This document shows, in pieces, positions 6,288 to 14,280 of a stretch of 34,820 bases of DNA. Positions within the stretch are counted from its first letter, which is position 1; each line of letters opens with the position of its first letter. The stretch spans positions 1 to 34,820 of the forward strand of contig JAFTJA010000011.1 of assembly GCA_017456605.1 (NCBI GenBank). Direction: 5' to 3'. Position numbers and translations under genes: made by a program. A model generated the notes under the pieces. It was not told the origin of the DNA, made no database searches, and saw nothing but the letters and a program-made list of their open reading frames with translations. This DNA comes from Clostridia bacterium (GTDB lineage Bacteria; Bacillota; Clostridia; Monoglobales; Monoglobaceae).

Positions 6288-6430
6288 TGGACCAAAGCTC
6301 CTTTCCTGAATATAGTTTGTGCAAGAGCGCTTGATTTATCCCGCAAAAACTATGGCAGAGCAGAGCCTTATTTGGTAGCGTAGAGCTTTAAAAGAGAAAA
6401 AAGAATTCTTGGGCAAAAACAAAAGAACAT

Positions 6431-6464
6431 ACCAAAACCCCCGCAAACATCAGCTTTGCGGGGG
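6431..6464 (-). terminator. Terminator of the rsmE-membrane protein unit
   Basis: Read leftward: CCCCCGCAAA (6464-6455), short loop, TTTGCGGGGG (6447-6438), then TTTTGG. It lies just after the stop of the 162-residue membrane protein. Confidence 0.85.
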
Positions 6465-6487
6465 CTAAAAATTTTTGAAATTTAAAT

Positions 6488-6976
6488 TTATTTGTGTTCA
6501 ACCTTTGCAATTTTGAAACCTATCCAGAGGAAGTCCAGAACCAGATAAATAACAATGAGGGTAATAGGTCCGCGTGAAATCCACCAGCGGGAATCAACAC
6601 TCAAAAGTCCTTCGAAAAATCCGCCGAGGAAAAGGCGAATGGGGGCATAAAAACCGATGAAAAGAGAAACCAAACACGCAACCAATGCGAATATTGAATA
6701 GTCAAAGGCGCGGGCTGTGTTTTTGAAAACCCGGTACTTTCCGCAAACCGCAAGAGCTACGGCAACAACTGCAAAAACTGCGGCAAAAGATTTCATAACG
6801 GTGGGCATTGATGCCGCGGCGCTTCCCAGGAAACCGTTTTCAACAAACCGCAGGCACAAAATAGCGAGCAACCCCCAGGAAAGGTTAATCATAAAGCGGT
6901 TTGTTGCTTTGTCAATTTTTGCACGTTTTTCAAGTTTCTTTTGTCTTTTTAAATTTTGATTTTTTGCTGCTGACAT
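6488..6976 (-). CDS. Predicted four-helix membrane protein, 162 aa
   Basis: Function not recognised. The first 28 residues are very basic and lysine-rich (KNQNLKRQKKLEKRAKIDK) and should stay in the cytosol. They are followed by hydrophobic segments at about 30-46, 62-77, 91-117 and 138-154. A weak SD (AAAGG) lies 12 nt before the ATG. The gene starts 37 nt after the end of rsmE and is followed by a strong terminator, so it is probably the last gene of an rsmE transcript. No catalytic motif is visible. It could be a lineage-specific protein of Clostridia. Confidence 0.7.
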   Translation of the reverse strand: MSAAKNQNLKRQKKLEKRAKIDKATNRFMINLSWGLLAILCLRFVENGFLGSAAASMPTVMKSFAAVFAVVAVALAVCGKYRVFKNTARAFDYSIFALVACLVSLFIGFYAPIRLFLGGFFEGLLSVDSRWWISRGPITLIVIYLVLDFLWIGFKIAKVEHK

Positions 6977-7013
6977 CAGTCATCAAGACCTTTCTATCTG
7001 TATTCTTTAATAT

Positions 7014-7760
7014 CTAAAACTCGTTTTTGTGATACATAATCACCGGAATAACGGCGCTTGCCACGGTTTCGGTGCGGAGAATTCTGGGACCAAGACCAAA
7101 GGTGTTTATGCCGTTTTCCAAGGCCCTTTTTGCTTCGCTGTCTGAAAACCCGCCCTCAGGACCAACCATCACGCCAAAGCTTGTGGCGGCACTGTGCTCT
7201 GTAAGGATTTCTCTGAGCCCATATGCTCCTTGGTGGCCAAGCTCCTCATAAGGCATAAGAGAAACTTCCAGAGAATTTAGCTTCTTTATCGCTTCATCAA
7301 AGGTGATGGGCGGATGCACTGTGGGAACAATGCCGCGACCGCACTGCTTTGAAGCTTCAAGAGAAATTTTGTTCCACCGTTTTGCTTTTTCTTCGCCTGC
7401 CGACTGGCTGTTTATCTGAACCACGCAGCGGTCCATAATAACGGGAAAAACTTCATACACGCCAAGCTCAACGGCTTTTTGGATAATGGTTTCCATCTTT
7501 CCGGATTTTGGCAGTCCCTGAAACAGGGAAACCCGTATTTTTGGTTCTGATAACGACGCTTTGCTTTCAAGAATTTCAGCCCGGCAGAGGTTTTTCTCAA
7601 TGGAAACAAGCCTTGCCAGATATTCAGTGCCCGAACCGTCAAAAACCAAAATGGAGTCGCCGACAGCCATCCTCAGCACTTTTTCTATATGCTTTGAGTC
7701 TTCAAAAATTTCGGCAACGCCGTTTTTTATGAACCCCGGCTCTGTGAAAAATCTTCGCAT
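7014..7760 (-). CDS. rsmE: 16S rRNA (uracil-1498-N3)-methyltransferase
   Basis: Methylates U1498 of 16S rRNA using S-adenosylmethionine, on the assembled small subunit. The 248-residue protein opens with MRRFF, usual for the family. It has the N-terminal PUA-like part, then FQGLPKSGKMETIIQKAVELG (about 83-103) and the SPOUT knot: MVGPEGGFS (about 193-201) and LGPRILRTETVASA (about 223-236). The ATG at 7760 is 9 nt from the SD AAAGGA; the in-frame TTG at 7766 is too close to it. The gene has its own promoter at 7807-7835. RsmE often lies beside prmA; here the neighbour upstream is prmC. Confidence 0.93.
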   Translation of the reverse strand: MRRFFTEPGFIKNGVAEIFEDSKHIEKVLRMAVGDSILVFDGSGTEYLARLVSIEKNLCRAEILESKASLSEPKIRVSLFQGLPKSGKMETIIQKAVELGVYEVFPVIMDRCVVQINSQSAGEEKAKRWNKISLEASKQCGRGIVPTVHPPITFDEAIKKLNSLEVSLMPYEELGHQGAYGLREILTEHSAATSFGVMVGPEGGFSDSEAKRALENGINTFGLGPRILRTETVASAVIPVIMYHKNEF

Positions 7761-7806
7761 AAGCAAATATCCTTTCCAAAGAAAAGCGTATTACAACCTA
7801 TCCAAT

Positions 7807-7835
7807 ATTCTATCATAAACATGAGGGGATTTCAA
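7807..7835 (-). promoter_or_regulatory. Sigma-A promoter of rsmE
   Basis: Read leftward: TTGAAA (7835-7830), 17-nt spacer, TAGAAT (7812-7807), about 45 nt before the start codon. Confidence 0.7.
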
Positions 7836-7875
7836 GTCTTATTTTGCATTTTAAACGGGGTTTTTGCGATTCGCC

Positions 7876-8718
7876 TCATTTGAACAATCCAAAAACAACT
7901 CTGTCAATGCCGCTCAAATCTTTTTTTGTCTCTATATGACAAAACCGCTCCGACATAATATCACAAACGTCCATTGCCTGATTTATCCCCACTTCAAAGG
8001 CAAGACAACCGTTTTTCGTGAGCTTTACATCCTCTGTTATCTTGCGAAAAAAGTCAAGTCCGTCATTTCCCCCTGCCAAGGCGGAGAGTGGTTCAAATTC
8101 CTTCACCTTTTTGTCAAGACCCGCAATGTCTGTGTCAGGAATATACGGAGGGTTTGACACTACAATGTCCATTTGTTGAGGAAGATCTGGAAAACCCCGA
8201 AGGATGTCCCACTCCATAAAGCTACAGCGGTCAGATGCACCCAGTCTTTTGGCGTTCTTTTTGGCGGTTTTTATGGCTTCGGCTGAAATGTCAATCCCCC
8301 AGACCTTTGAGTGGGGCAAAAAATGTGCAAGGCTTATGGCGATGCAGCCGGTTCCCGTGCCTATATCAAGAATGTTTATTTCCCCGGTATCTTTATATTT
8401 TTCGATAATAAGCTCCACAAGGATTTCGGTATCTGCCCGTGGGATAAGAGTGCTTTCGTTTGTTTCAAACCAGAGTGACATAAACTCACAGCCGCCCGCT
8501 GTGTACTGGACGGGTTTTCCCGATTTCAGCTGCGCAAAGGCCTCGTCAAACAGCTTTTTTTGGTTACAGTCAAGGGTCTTCTCGCCAAGAAGAATGTCCG
8601 TGCGGCTGAACTTCAGCAGATTGAGCAAAATATAGTCAATATCAGCCAAGGGGCTGTCGTTTGTTGTTGCCCCAAGATCTTTCAATGCGTTTTTTCGGAG
8701 TTCTTTCAGTTTTACCAT
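7876..8718 (-). CDS. prmC: Peptide chain release factor N5-glutamine methyltransferase
   Basis: Methylates the GGQ glutamine of release factors RF1 and RF2, raising termination efficiency. The 280-residue protein has an N-terminal helical domain and then a Rossmann methyltransferase domain with LIPRADTEILVE (91-102), ILDIGTGTGCIA (116-127) and the substrate-binding NPPY (189-192). The length is normal. Its ATG overlaps the last codons of the DUF1385 gene (ATGGTAA), which suggests translational coupling. In many Firmicutes the order is rpmE, DUF1385, prmC, prfA; here rpmE and prfA are not adjacent. No terminator is visible between its stop and the rsmE promoter. Confidence 0.95.
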   Translation of the reverse strand: MVKLKELRKNALKDLGATTNDSPLADIDYILLNLLKFSRTDILLGEKTLDCNQKKLFDEAFAQLKSGKPVQYTAGGCEFMSLWFETNESTLIPRADTEILVELIIEKYKDTGEINILDIGTGTGCIAISLAHFLPHSKVWGIDISAEAIKTAKKNAKRLGASDRCSFMEWDILRGFPDLPQQMDIVVSNPPYIPDTDIAGLDKKVKEFEPLSALAGGNDGLDFFRKITEDVKLTKNGCLAFEVGINQAMDVCDIMSERFCHIETKKDLSGIDRVVFGLFK

Positions 8719-9680
8719 TTTGCGTCTTCTGTGTTTTCGGGGATGACCGCCTTGAGAGAAGCAATCGCTACTTCTATCTGGCTGTCATCGGGCTCGTTTG
8801 TTGTTATATACTGGAACCATTTTCCGGGGGCACTTATCACTCTTGTGAGAAGATTATCGTGTCTGCCGGCAAATTTGATTATTTCATAAGATATACCTGC
8901 CACAACGGGAAGAAGGGCAAGCCTAAGGAGCAGACGAATAAGGGGGTTATTCCAGGAAATAAACGAGAAAACCACGATGCTGATAACCATAACAATCAGC
9001 AAAAAGCTTGTGCCGCATCGGGGGTGAAGCCGGGAATGGCGTCTTACGTTTTCAATGGTGAGCTCCTCGCCGCTTTCAAAGCAGTGGATGGACTTATGCT
9101 CTGCACCGTGGTACATAAACACGCGCTTTATGTCTTCCATACGAGAAACAAGGGAAATATAAAGAATGAAAATCGCAATTCTCACAATGCCCTCTGCCAA
9201 TGTCAAGAGAATGTGGTTTTCGATTAAACCTTTTAAAAATCCTACAATCACAGCCGGGAGCAGAATGAAAAGTCCCACGCTGAGAAGCAGAGAAAGGCAG
9301 ACTGCAACGTAGATAACAGCCTCGGTTGCCTTTTCGGAGCCAAGCTTTTCGTCCAGCCATTTTTCAAACTTTCCAGGCTTTTGCTCTATCTGGTTTCCAT
9401 CCTCATCAACCTCAAAAAATTTGGCAGAAAACATAAGGGCTTTGATCCCCACAATCATAGAATCAAAAAAATTGATGCAACCACGGATAATGGGAAGCTT
9501 CAAAATCTTGTTTTTTCTGCCTTTTCCGATGGGCTTTTCATCAATAATGATTTCGCCGTCGGATTTTCTCACCGCTGTTGCGATTTTGTGAGGACCGCGC
9601 ATCATAACGCCCTCAATCACAGCCTGTCCGCCAATTGAGGTTTTGAGGGCCTTTTTCTTTTCACAACTCGATTTATTCAT
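8712..9680 (-). CDS. yqhQ: DUF1385 (YqhQ family) membrane protein
   Basis: A 322-residue conserved protein of unknown function, paired with prmC in many Firmicutes. Family hallmarks are GGQAVIEGVMMRGP near residues 17-30 and a central EHKSIHCFESGEELT...SRLHPRCGTSF stretch, rich in His and Cys and possibly metal-binding. Four or five hydrophobic segments lie on either side of the His/Cys stretch. I chose the ATG at 9680, which follows AGGTG by 6 nt; longer in-frame starts to 9731 would overlap the -10 box. The stop overlaps the prmC start by 7 nt. Confidence 0.88.
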   Translation of the reverse strand: MNKSSCEKKKALKTSIGGQAVIEGVMMRGPHKIATAVRKSDGEIIIDEKPIGKGRKNKILKLPIIRGCINFFDSMIVGIKALMFSAKFFEVDEDGNQIEQKPGKFEKWLDEKLGSEKATEAVIYVAVCLSLLLSVGLFILLPAVIVGFLKGLIENHILLTLAEGIVRIAIFILYISLVSRMEDIKRVFMYHGAEHKSIHCFESGEELTIENVRRHSRLHPRCGTSFLLIVMVISIVVFSFISWNNPLIRLLLRLALLPVVAGISYEIIKFAGRHDNLLTRVISAPGKWFQYITTNEPDDSQIEVAIASLKAVIPENTEDAKW

Positions 9681-9721
9681 ATAAAACACCTGCACTTTCA
9701 AGTGAAAAATTCTTATATTTA

Positions 9722-9750
9722 AGTATATCATATCTCAAAAAAATATACAA
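9722..9750 (-). promoter_or_regulatory. Sigma-A promoter of the DUF1385-prmC operon
   Basis: Read leftward: TTGTAT (9750-9745), 17-nt spacer, TATACT (9727-9722), about 40 nt before the ATG at 9680. Confidence 0.6.
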
Positions 9751-9771
9751 TGTTTTTTAAAGATTTTGCAA

Positions 9772-9800
9772 ACAAAACCCCCGCTCGAAAGAGCGGGGGG
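9772..9800 (-). terminator. Terminator of the XRE-cupin-ligase gene
   Basis: Read leftward: CCCCCGCTC (9799-9791), TTTC loop, GAGCGGGGG (9786-9778), then TTTTGTTT. Confidence 0.88.
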
Positions 9801-9807
9801 AAGGTTT

Positions 9808-12096
9808 TTAAAGCTTTGCACGGATAATTTTTCCGCTGGTTGTTTTGGGGAGCTCGTCCCGGAAAACCACAATTCGCGGGTATTTGTAAGGCGCGGTGTG
9901 TTCCTTTACGTAATTTTGTATTTCTTTTTTCAGTTCTTCGCTGGGAACTGTGCCACGGGTAAGGACAATGCTTGCCTTTACCACCTGACCGCGGATGTCG
10001 TCGGGCTCTGCCGAAACGCCACATTCCACAACATATGGAAGCTCCATAATAACGCTTTCGATTTCAAAAGGTCCTATGCGATAGCCGGAAGACTTGATAA
10101 CGTCATCGATTCTGCCCACATAGAAGTAGAAGCCGTCTTCGTCCTTGTATGCCACGTCACCTGTGTGATAAAGACCGTCATGCCAAACCTCGGCGGTTTT
10201 TTCTTCGTCTTTGTAGTAGCCCTTGAAAAGTCCGCAGGGAACTTTCTCTGAGGTACGGATAACGATTTCGCCATTTTCGCCAACGTCCACGCTCTTTCCG
10301 TCGGGGTCAACAATGTCAACGTCATACAGGGGAACGGGCTTGCCCATTGCTCCGATTTTGTATTCTCTGCCGTGAAGATTACCGATAAGGCAAGTGGTTT
10401 CGGTCTGGCCGAAGCCTTCCATAATCTTGAGCCCCAGGAGATTTTCGATTTGCTTGTAAACCTCGGGGTTGAGTGCCTCGCCTGCTGTGTTCGCGTGCTG
10501 AACAGAGGACATATCATACTTTGAGATATCTTCTTTTATCATCATACGGTACATAGTGGGGGGCGCACAGAATGTAGTGATTTTGTACTGTGCAAACAGC
10601 GGCAGGATGTCTGCTGCGTCAAAGCGGTCAAAGTCATAAACGAAAAGAGCCGCCTCGCAGAGCCACTGGCCATAAATCTTGCCCCAGGCTGCTTTTGCCC
10701 AGCCGGTGTCGGAAATGGTGAGATGAAGACCCTCGGGGTCAACACAGTGCCAATAGTTTGCCGTGTGAAAATGTCCAAGGGGATATTTGCAGCTGTGAAG
10801 AGCCATTTTCGGGTTTCCGGTGGTACCTGATGTGAAATACATAAGCATATCGTCGTCACCGCAGGGTGAGTCAGCACGCCGCGCATAGGTGTCGGGGAAA
10901 GCTCTATATTCTTCGTCAAAGTTTCTCCAGCCCATTCTTTTGCCGCCAACAATGATTTTTTCCTTCAGGCAGGGTGCATTTTTTGCACCGAGCTCTGCTT
11001 GATTTGCTATGTCACCGTCAGCGCTACAGATAATGGCGTCAACCTCTGCAGCTTCATAGCGGTATGCATAGTCGTGCTCCTGAAGAAGGTTTGATGCCGG
11101 GATTGCGATAGCTCCAATTTTGTTGAGGGCAAGAATAGCAATCCAGAACTGATAATGGCGCTTGAGTACCATCATAACCTTGCTGCCCTTTTTGATGCCC
11201 AAGGACTCAAAATAATTTGCACATCTTGCAGATTCCTTCATAAAGTCGGTAAAGGTGAAACGGCGTTCCGACTTGTTTTTGTCAAGGTGCACCATAGCAA
11301 GCTTGTCCGGCTTGCGGCGAGCAATTTCGTCAACTATGTCAAAGGCAAAGTTGAACTTGTCTTCGTTTTTGAAGCTGATTGAAACAAGCGCACCATTTTC
11401 GTCTTCAACGGTATCAATGAAGTCGTGATAAACACGTTTGTATTGTTGATGGGGTTTGTAAGTGCTTTCCTTTATGAAAGCAGTGCCGGTTGGCTCTTCG
11501 TTTTCTTTGCCGTTTAATACTATTGCATAAAACTGGCAGTCCTTTCCGCCAACGGCAATCATACCGTGGGGAGTTGAACTGTCAAAGTATATGGTGTCAC
11601 CGGCTGAAAGGATTTCGCTGTGGGAACCAATCTGAATTTTGAGGGTTCCCGAAATCACGATGTCAAGCTCCTGGCCGTGGTGGGTGGTGAGCTCAATGTC
11701 ACGCTGTTCTGCTGCTGCGTCATAGGCGCACTGAACAAAAAGCGGCTCTGACACACGGTTTTTGAAAGCTGAAGCCAGGTTGTAATAAACCATTCCGTGG
11801 GCTTCTTCAATCTTTCTACCTTCCCCCGAGCGTGTAACGGTGTAGGATTTGAGGTTTGAGCTGACACCTTCAACAATGTCAGTAACACCAACCTTGAAGG
11901 CAAGAGAGCAGCGGTAAATAAACGCAAAGCTCAGGTCTTTTTTACCTTCTTCGCAAGCCATATATTTTTCGGGCGTGACGCCGGTAAGCTTTGCCATTGT
12001 TTCAACGGAAATGCCGCTGATTTGACGAAGCTCTTTGATTCTGGCAGCAACCTCGCTGATTTTAAAATCAAGACCGGTCATTGTTTCTTCTTTCAT
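9808..12096 (-). CDS. Fusion of XRE regulator, cupin and acyl-CoA ligase
   Basis: A 762-residue protein with three parts. Residues 10-77 form an XRE-type helix-turn-helix. Residues about 118-195 form a cupin barrel with THHGQELDIVISG (138-150) and STPHG (174-178). Residues about 245-762 are an AMP-forming acyl-CoA synthetase with FTSGTTGNPK (421-430), the GFGQTETT loop (561-568), YHTGDVAYKDEDGF (643-656), GRIDDVIKSSGYRIGPFEIE (661-680) and the catalytic PKTTSGK (K756). It resembles medium- or branched-chain and aryl-acid CoA ligases; the substrate is not decidable. The ATG at 12096 has AAGGAGG 7 nt upstream, while the longer frame runs into the T-box terminator. A T-box leader controls it. 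The XRE-cupin pair usually forms a stand-alone regulator, so self-regulation or a moonlighting role is possible. Confidence 0.9.
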   Translation of the reverse strand: MKEETMTGLDFKISEVAARIKELRQISGISVETMAKLTGVTPEKYMACEEGKKDLSFAFIYRCSLAFKVGVTDIVEGVSSNLKSYTVTRSGEGRKIEEAHGMVYYNLASAFKNRVSEPLFVQCAYDAAAEQRDIELTTHHGQELDIVISGTLKIQIGSHSEILSAGDTIYFDSSTPHGMIAVGGKDCQFYAIVLNGKENEEPTGTAFIKESTYKPHQQYKRVYHDFIDTVEDENGALVSISFKNEDKFNFAFDIVDEIARRKPDKLAMVHLDKNKSERRFTFTDFMKESARCANYFESLGIKKGSKVMMVLKRHYQFWIAILALNKIGAIAIPASNLLQEHDYAYRYEAAEVDAIICSADGDIANQAELGAKNAPCLKEKIIVGGKRMGWRNFDEEYRAFPDTYARRADSPCGDDDMLMYFTSGTTGNPKMALHSCKYPLGHFHTANYWHCVDPEGLHLTISDTGWAKAAWGKIYGQWLCEAALFVYDFDRFDAADILPLFAQYKITTFCAPPTMYRMMIKEDISKYDMSSVQHANTAGEALNPEVYKQIENLLGLKIMEGFGQTETTCLIGNLHGREYKIGAMGKPVPLYDVDIVDPDGKSVDVGENGEIVIRTSEKVPCGLFKGYYKDEEKTAEVWHDGLYHTGDVAYKDEDGFYFYVGRIDDVIKSSGYRIGPFEIESVIMELPYVVECGVSAEPDDIRGQVVKASIVLTRGTVPSEELKKEIQNYVKEHTAPYKYPRIVVFRDELPKTTSGKIIRAKL

Positions 12097-12127
12097 GATT
12101 TTCCTCCTTAAAATTCCTTTAAGAACA

Positions 12128-12423
12128 TAAAAAAGTCGTCTCAAAGGAGATTCTTTGAGACGAGCTGAAAATTTCTTTTCTTACCCGCGGTACCACTCAA
12201 ATTGCACTGCCCTTTGCAATGCCACTTCAGACCCCTAGGTTTTAGGCCCTATGCACTAACGTAGCAAACACGGAAAGGTTCTACTTATCAAAAAAATGAT
12301 GTTCTTCCTTCCTGCTCAGAAGCTACAGCTCACAAATTCGACTTTTGCGGCTTTCACCAACCGCCGCTTCTCTCTAAAGCCTACCCTCGGAGCACTCTTC
12401 TTCAACGCATTTTTATTCAATTT
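12128..12423 (-). promoter_or_regulatory. T-box riboswitch leader
   Basis: Read leftward it has the T-box order. Stem I base is TGCTC (12394-12390)/GAGCA (12317-12313), with apical GGTGAAAGCC (12358-12349). The conserved T-box AGTGGTACCGCG lies at 12197-12186. Last is the terminator CGTCTCAAAG (12162-12153)/CTTTGAGACG (12146-12137) with TTTTTTAT. Uncharged tRNA pairing with the TGGT bulge should prevent termination and express the ligase fusion. TGGT expects discriminator base A73. The specifier lies in or near the GAATTTGTG stretch (12339-12331); I could not fix the codon. Confidence 0.93.
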
Positions 12424-12429
12424 GATACT

Positions 12430-12458
12430 AAAATACCACAATATTTGACCTTTGTCAA
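12430..12458 (-). promoter_or_regulatory. Promoter of the T-box transcript
   Basis: Read leftward: TTGACA (12458-12453), 17-nt spacer, TATTTT (12435-12430). Confidence 0.75.
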
Positions 12459-12534
12459 GGCTTTTGTCAACTTTTTATATCCCAAAGTTTTCATGTGCTG
12501 TATTCACTTCCCAGCATCAATTTCTATAAAAAGG

Positions 12535-12563
12535 TTGACAAACAAGAAAAAATTATGTATACT
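12535..12563 (+). promoter_or_regulatory. Sigma-A promoter of the NlpC/P60 gene
   Basis: TTGACA (12535-12540), 17-nt spacer, TATACT (12558-12563), divergent from the T-box promoter about 80 nt away. The leader is about 70 nt. Confidence 0.85.
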
Positions 12564-12642
12564 TGTGGTGTATGATTTCAAATTGAAAGGAGAGAGGAAA
12601 AGGAATAAAGCGTAGGAGCTAACTAATTTGGAGGTAAAAATT

Positions 12643-13323
12643 TTGTTTAGATTTAAAAAAATTCTTGCGACACTTGTCGCATGTGTTATAGTATTTTCGG
12701 CGGTTTCGGTGCTTGCCGGTGCTACAGGAAATTCGTCTTATGGGATTGTTACGGCGTCACTGCTCAACCTCAGAAAGAGTGCCACAACATCTTCGGCAGT
12801 GCTTGCACAGCTCCCTTACGGTCAGACTGTTCCGGTGAAATGGATTGAGTCAGGCTGGGCGAGAGTTTCATATTATGGAACAGAAGGATATGTTTCACTT
12901 GATTACATAACAATCGTTCAGGGCGAAATGCCCAACAGAAGCGATACAGTTTCGTCAAAAGGACAAGCTGTTGTTGAACTTGCAAAAAAATATCTTGGCA
13001 AGCCCTATGTTTATGGTGCGGCAGGTCCAAATGGGTTTGACTGCAGCGGGTTTGTGTATTTTATTTATAAACAGATGGGTGTGACACTCAATCGTGTTGC
13101 GGCTGACCAGATGACCAACGGAAAGTGGGTGCCAAAGAATGCACTTCAGCCCGGCGACATTGTGGGTTTCCAGAATAGCAGCGGTTACATAAACCACGTT
13201 GGAATTTATGTGGGCAACGGTATGATGATACATTCTCCTCAGACCGGGGACGTTGTCAAGTATGAAAGCATTGTTACAGGAAATTATGCAAAGCGCATAA
13301 CCTGTGGCAGACGTATTTTCTAA
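12643..13323 (+). CDS. Secreted SH3b-NlpC/P60 cell-wall endopeptidase
   Basis: A 226-residue exported protein that should cleave peptidoglycan stem peptides outside the cell (gamma-D-Glu to diaminopimelate in known relatives). A signal peptide covers residues 1-27 (FKKILATLVACVIVFSAVSVLAGA). An SH3b wall-binding domain covers about 33-93 (ASLLNLRKSATTSSAVL). The NlpC/P60 domain covers about 107-226, with catalytic Cys134 in FDCSGF, His185 in NHVGIYVG and His197. I chose TTG at 12643 because GGAGGT sits 7 nt before it. A TTG at 12628 with AGGAG 9 nt upstream is the alternative and would add five residues. The gene has its own promoter and terminator. Confidence 0.9.
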   Translation: MFRFKKILATLVACVIVFSAVSVLAGATGNSSYGIVTASLLNLRKSATTSSAVLAQLPYGQTVPVKWIESGWARVSYYGTEGYVSLDYITIVQGEMPNRSDTVSSKGQAVVELAKKYLGKPYVYGAAGPNGFDCSGFVYFIYKQMGVTLNRVAADQMTNGKWVPKNALQPGDIVGFQNSSGYINHVGIYVGNGMMIHSPQTGDVVKYESIVTGNYAKRITCGRRIF

Positions 13324-13334
13324 AATCAAAAGTT

Positions 13335-13362
13335 GGGGCTGCCGTATGGGGCAGCCCTTTTA
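13335..13362 (+). terminator. Terminator after the NlpC/P60 gene
   Basis: GGGCTGCC (13336-13343), GTATGG loop, GGCAGCCC (13350-13357), then TTTTAATTT. It separates the hydrolase gene from the metallo-beta-lactamase gene 20 nt on. Confidence 0.75.
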
Positions 13363-13382
13363 ATTTATAAAGAGGTGTCAAG

Positions 13383-14252
13383 ATGCGCAGCAAAAAGAAG
13401 CTATTTTATTTTTTATGGGTTGTGGCTGCTGTCCTTGCGGCATTGGCGGCAAAGACCTATCCTGAAAGCGTTGCACCCGAGAATTTTGCCGTTACCTTTG
13501 TGGACGTTGGGCAAGGCGATGCCACTTTTTTCAAGGCACCCTGCGGGACTACGGTTTTGTTTGACGGCGGCGAGGCGGATGAATATGAAAGCCAGCTTTT
13601 GCCGTTTTTGGAGTCTGCTATTCATGAAAAAGTGGATATTGCCATAGTCAGCCATTATCACAGCGACCATGAGGGCGGGATTTATGAAAGCGTTTTGGAC
13701 GGAATGGTCAAAAAGCTGATTCTTCCCGATTATCCTGACAGCGACGGAACAAAACGCGGCCTTGAAAAAGCTGCAAAGAAAAGCGGCTGCGAGATTGAAT
13801 ATGTCTCAAAAGGCGATACAATCGAAATTAGCGAAGATTTTTCACTTGAGGTTTTGCATCCCGATGCGGGTGGTATGGAGGGGAACAATTTCCACAACAA
13901 CAGCTCGCTGGTGCTTATGGCAAGGTGCTTTGACACAGAGATTTTGCTGACCGGCGACATCGAAAGCCGGGCGGAGAGCGAAATTTGCCTTGAAAAGGAT
14001 ATCGAATGTGACATTTTGAAGGTGGCTCATCACGGCTCGTCAAGCTCATCGTCGAAGCGGTTTTTGGTTGCGGCAAATCCGACCTATGCGGCTATCTCGG
14101 CAGGAGAGGGAAATTCTTACGGGCATCCCCATTATGAAGTGCTGGAAAGCCTTGAAAATGAAGATGTAAGAGTATATCGCACCGATATGGACGGAGATAT
14201 AACCTTTGAAATTGCGACGGATGGAATAAAGAACATACACACTGAAAGGTGA
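13383..14252 (+). CDS. ComEC-type metallo-beta-lactamase-fold hydrolase, membrane-anchored
   Basis: A 289-residue protein with one N-terminal membrane segment (8-23), which probably places the enzyme outside the membrane. The domain matches the C-terminal part of the DNA-uptake protein ComEC: VDVGQGDA (40-47), SHYHSDHEGG (90-99) with the HxHxDH metal ligands, LLTGDIE (188-194), AHHGSSSSSS (215-224) and YGHPHYEVL (246-254). The ComEC channel (competence) domain is absent. The gene lies 28 nt before holA, the place where full comEC is found in many Firmicutes, so it may be a reduced comEC or an unrelated stand-alone phosphodiesterase/nuclease. GAGGTG lies 5 nt before the ATG. Confidence 0.85.
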   Translation: MRSKKKLFYFLWVVAAVLAALAAKTYPESVAPENFAVTFVDVGQGDATFFKAPCGTTVLFDGGEADEYESQLLPFLESAIHEKVDIAIVSHYHSDHEGGIYESVLDGMVKKLILPDYPDSDGTKRGLEKAAKKSGCEIEYVSKGDTIEISEDFSLEVLHPDAGGMEGNNFHNNSSLVLMARCFDTEILLTGDIESRAESEICLEKDIECDILKVAHHGSSSSSSKRFLVAANPTYAAISAGEGNSYGHPHYEVLESLENEDVRVYRTDMDGDITFEIATDGIKNIHTER

Positions 14253-14280
14253 CGGAAAGATTTTGCGGGAGGTGAATGAA

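Noticed and set aside
8661..9227. 188-codon plus-strand frame opposite the DUF1385 gene
   Set aside because: Antisense shadow of a conserved family, with no SD or promoter.
12097..12144. N-terminal extension of the ligase fusion
   Set aside because: It would start inside the T-box terminator hairpin; the ATG at 12096 has a perfect SD.
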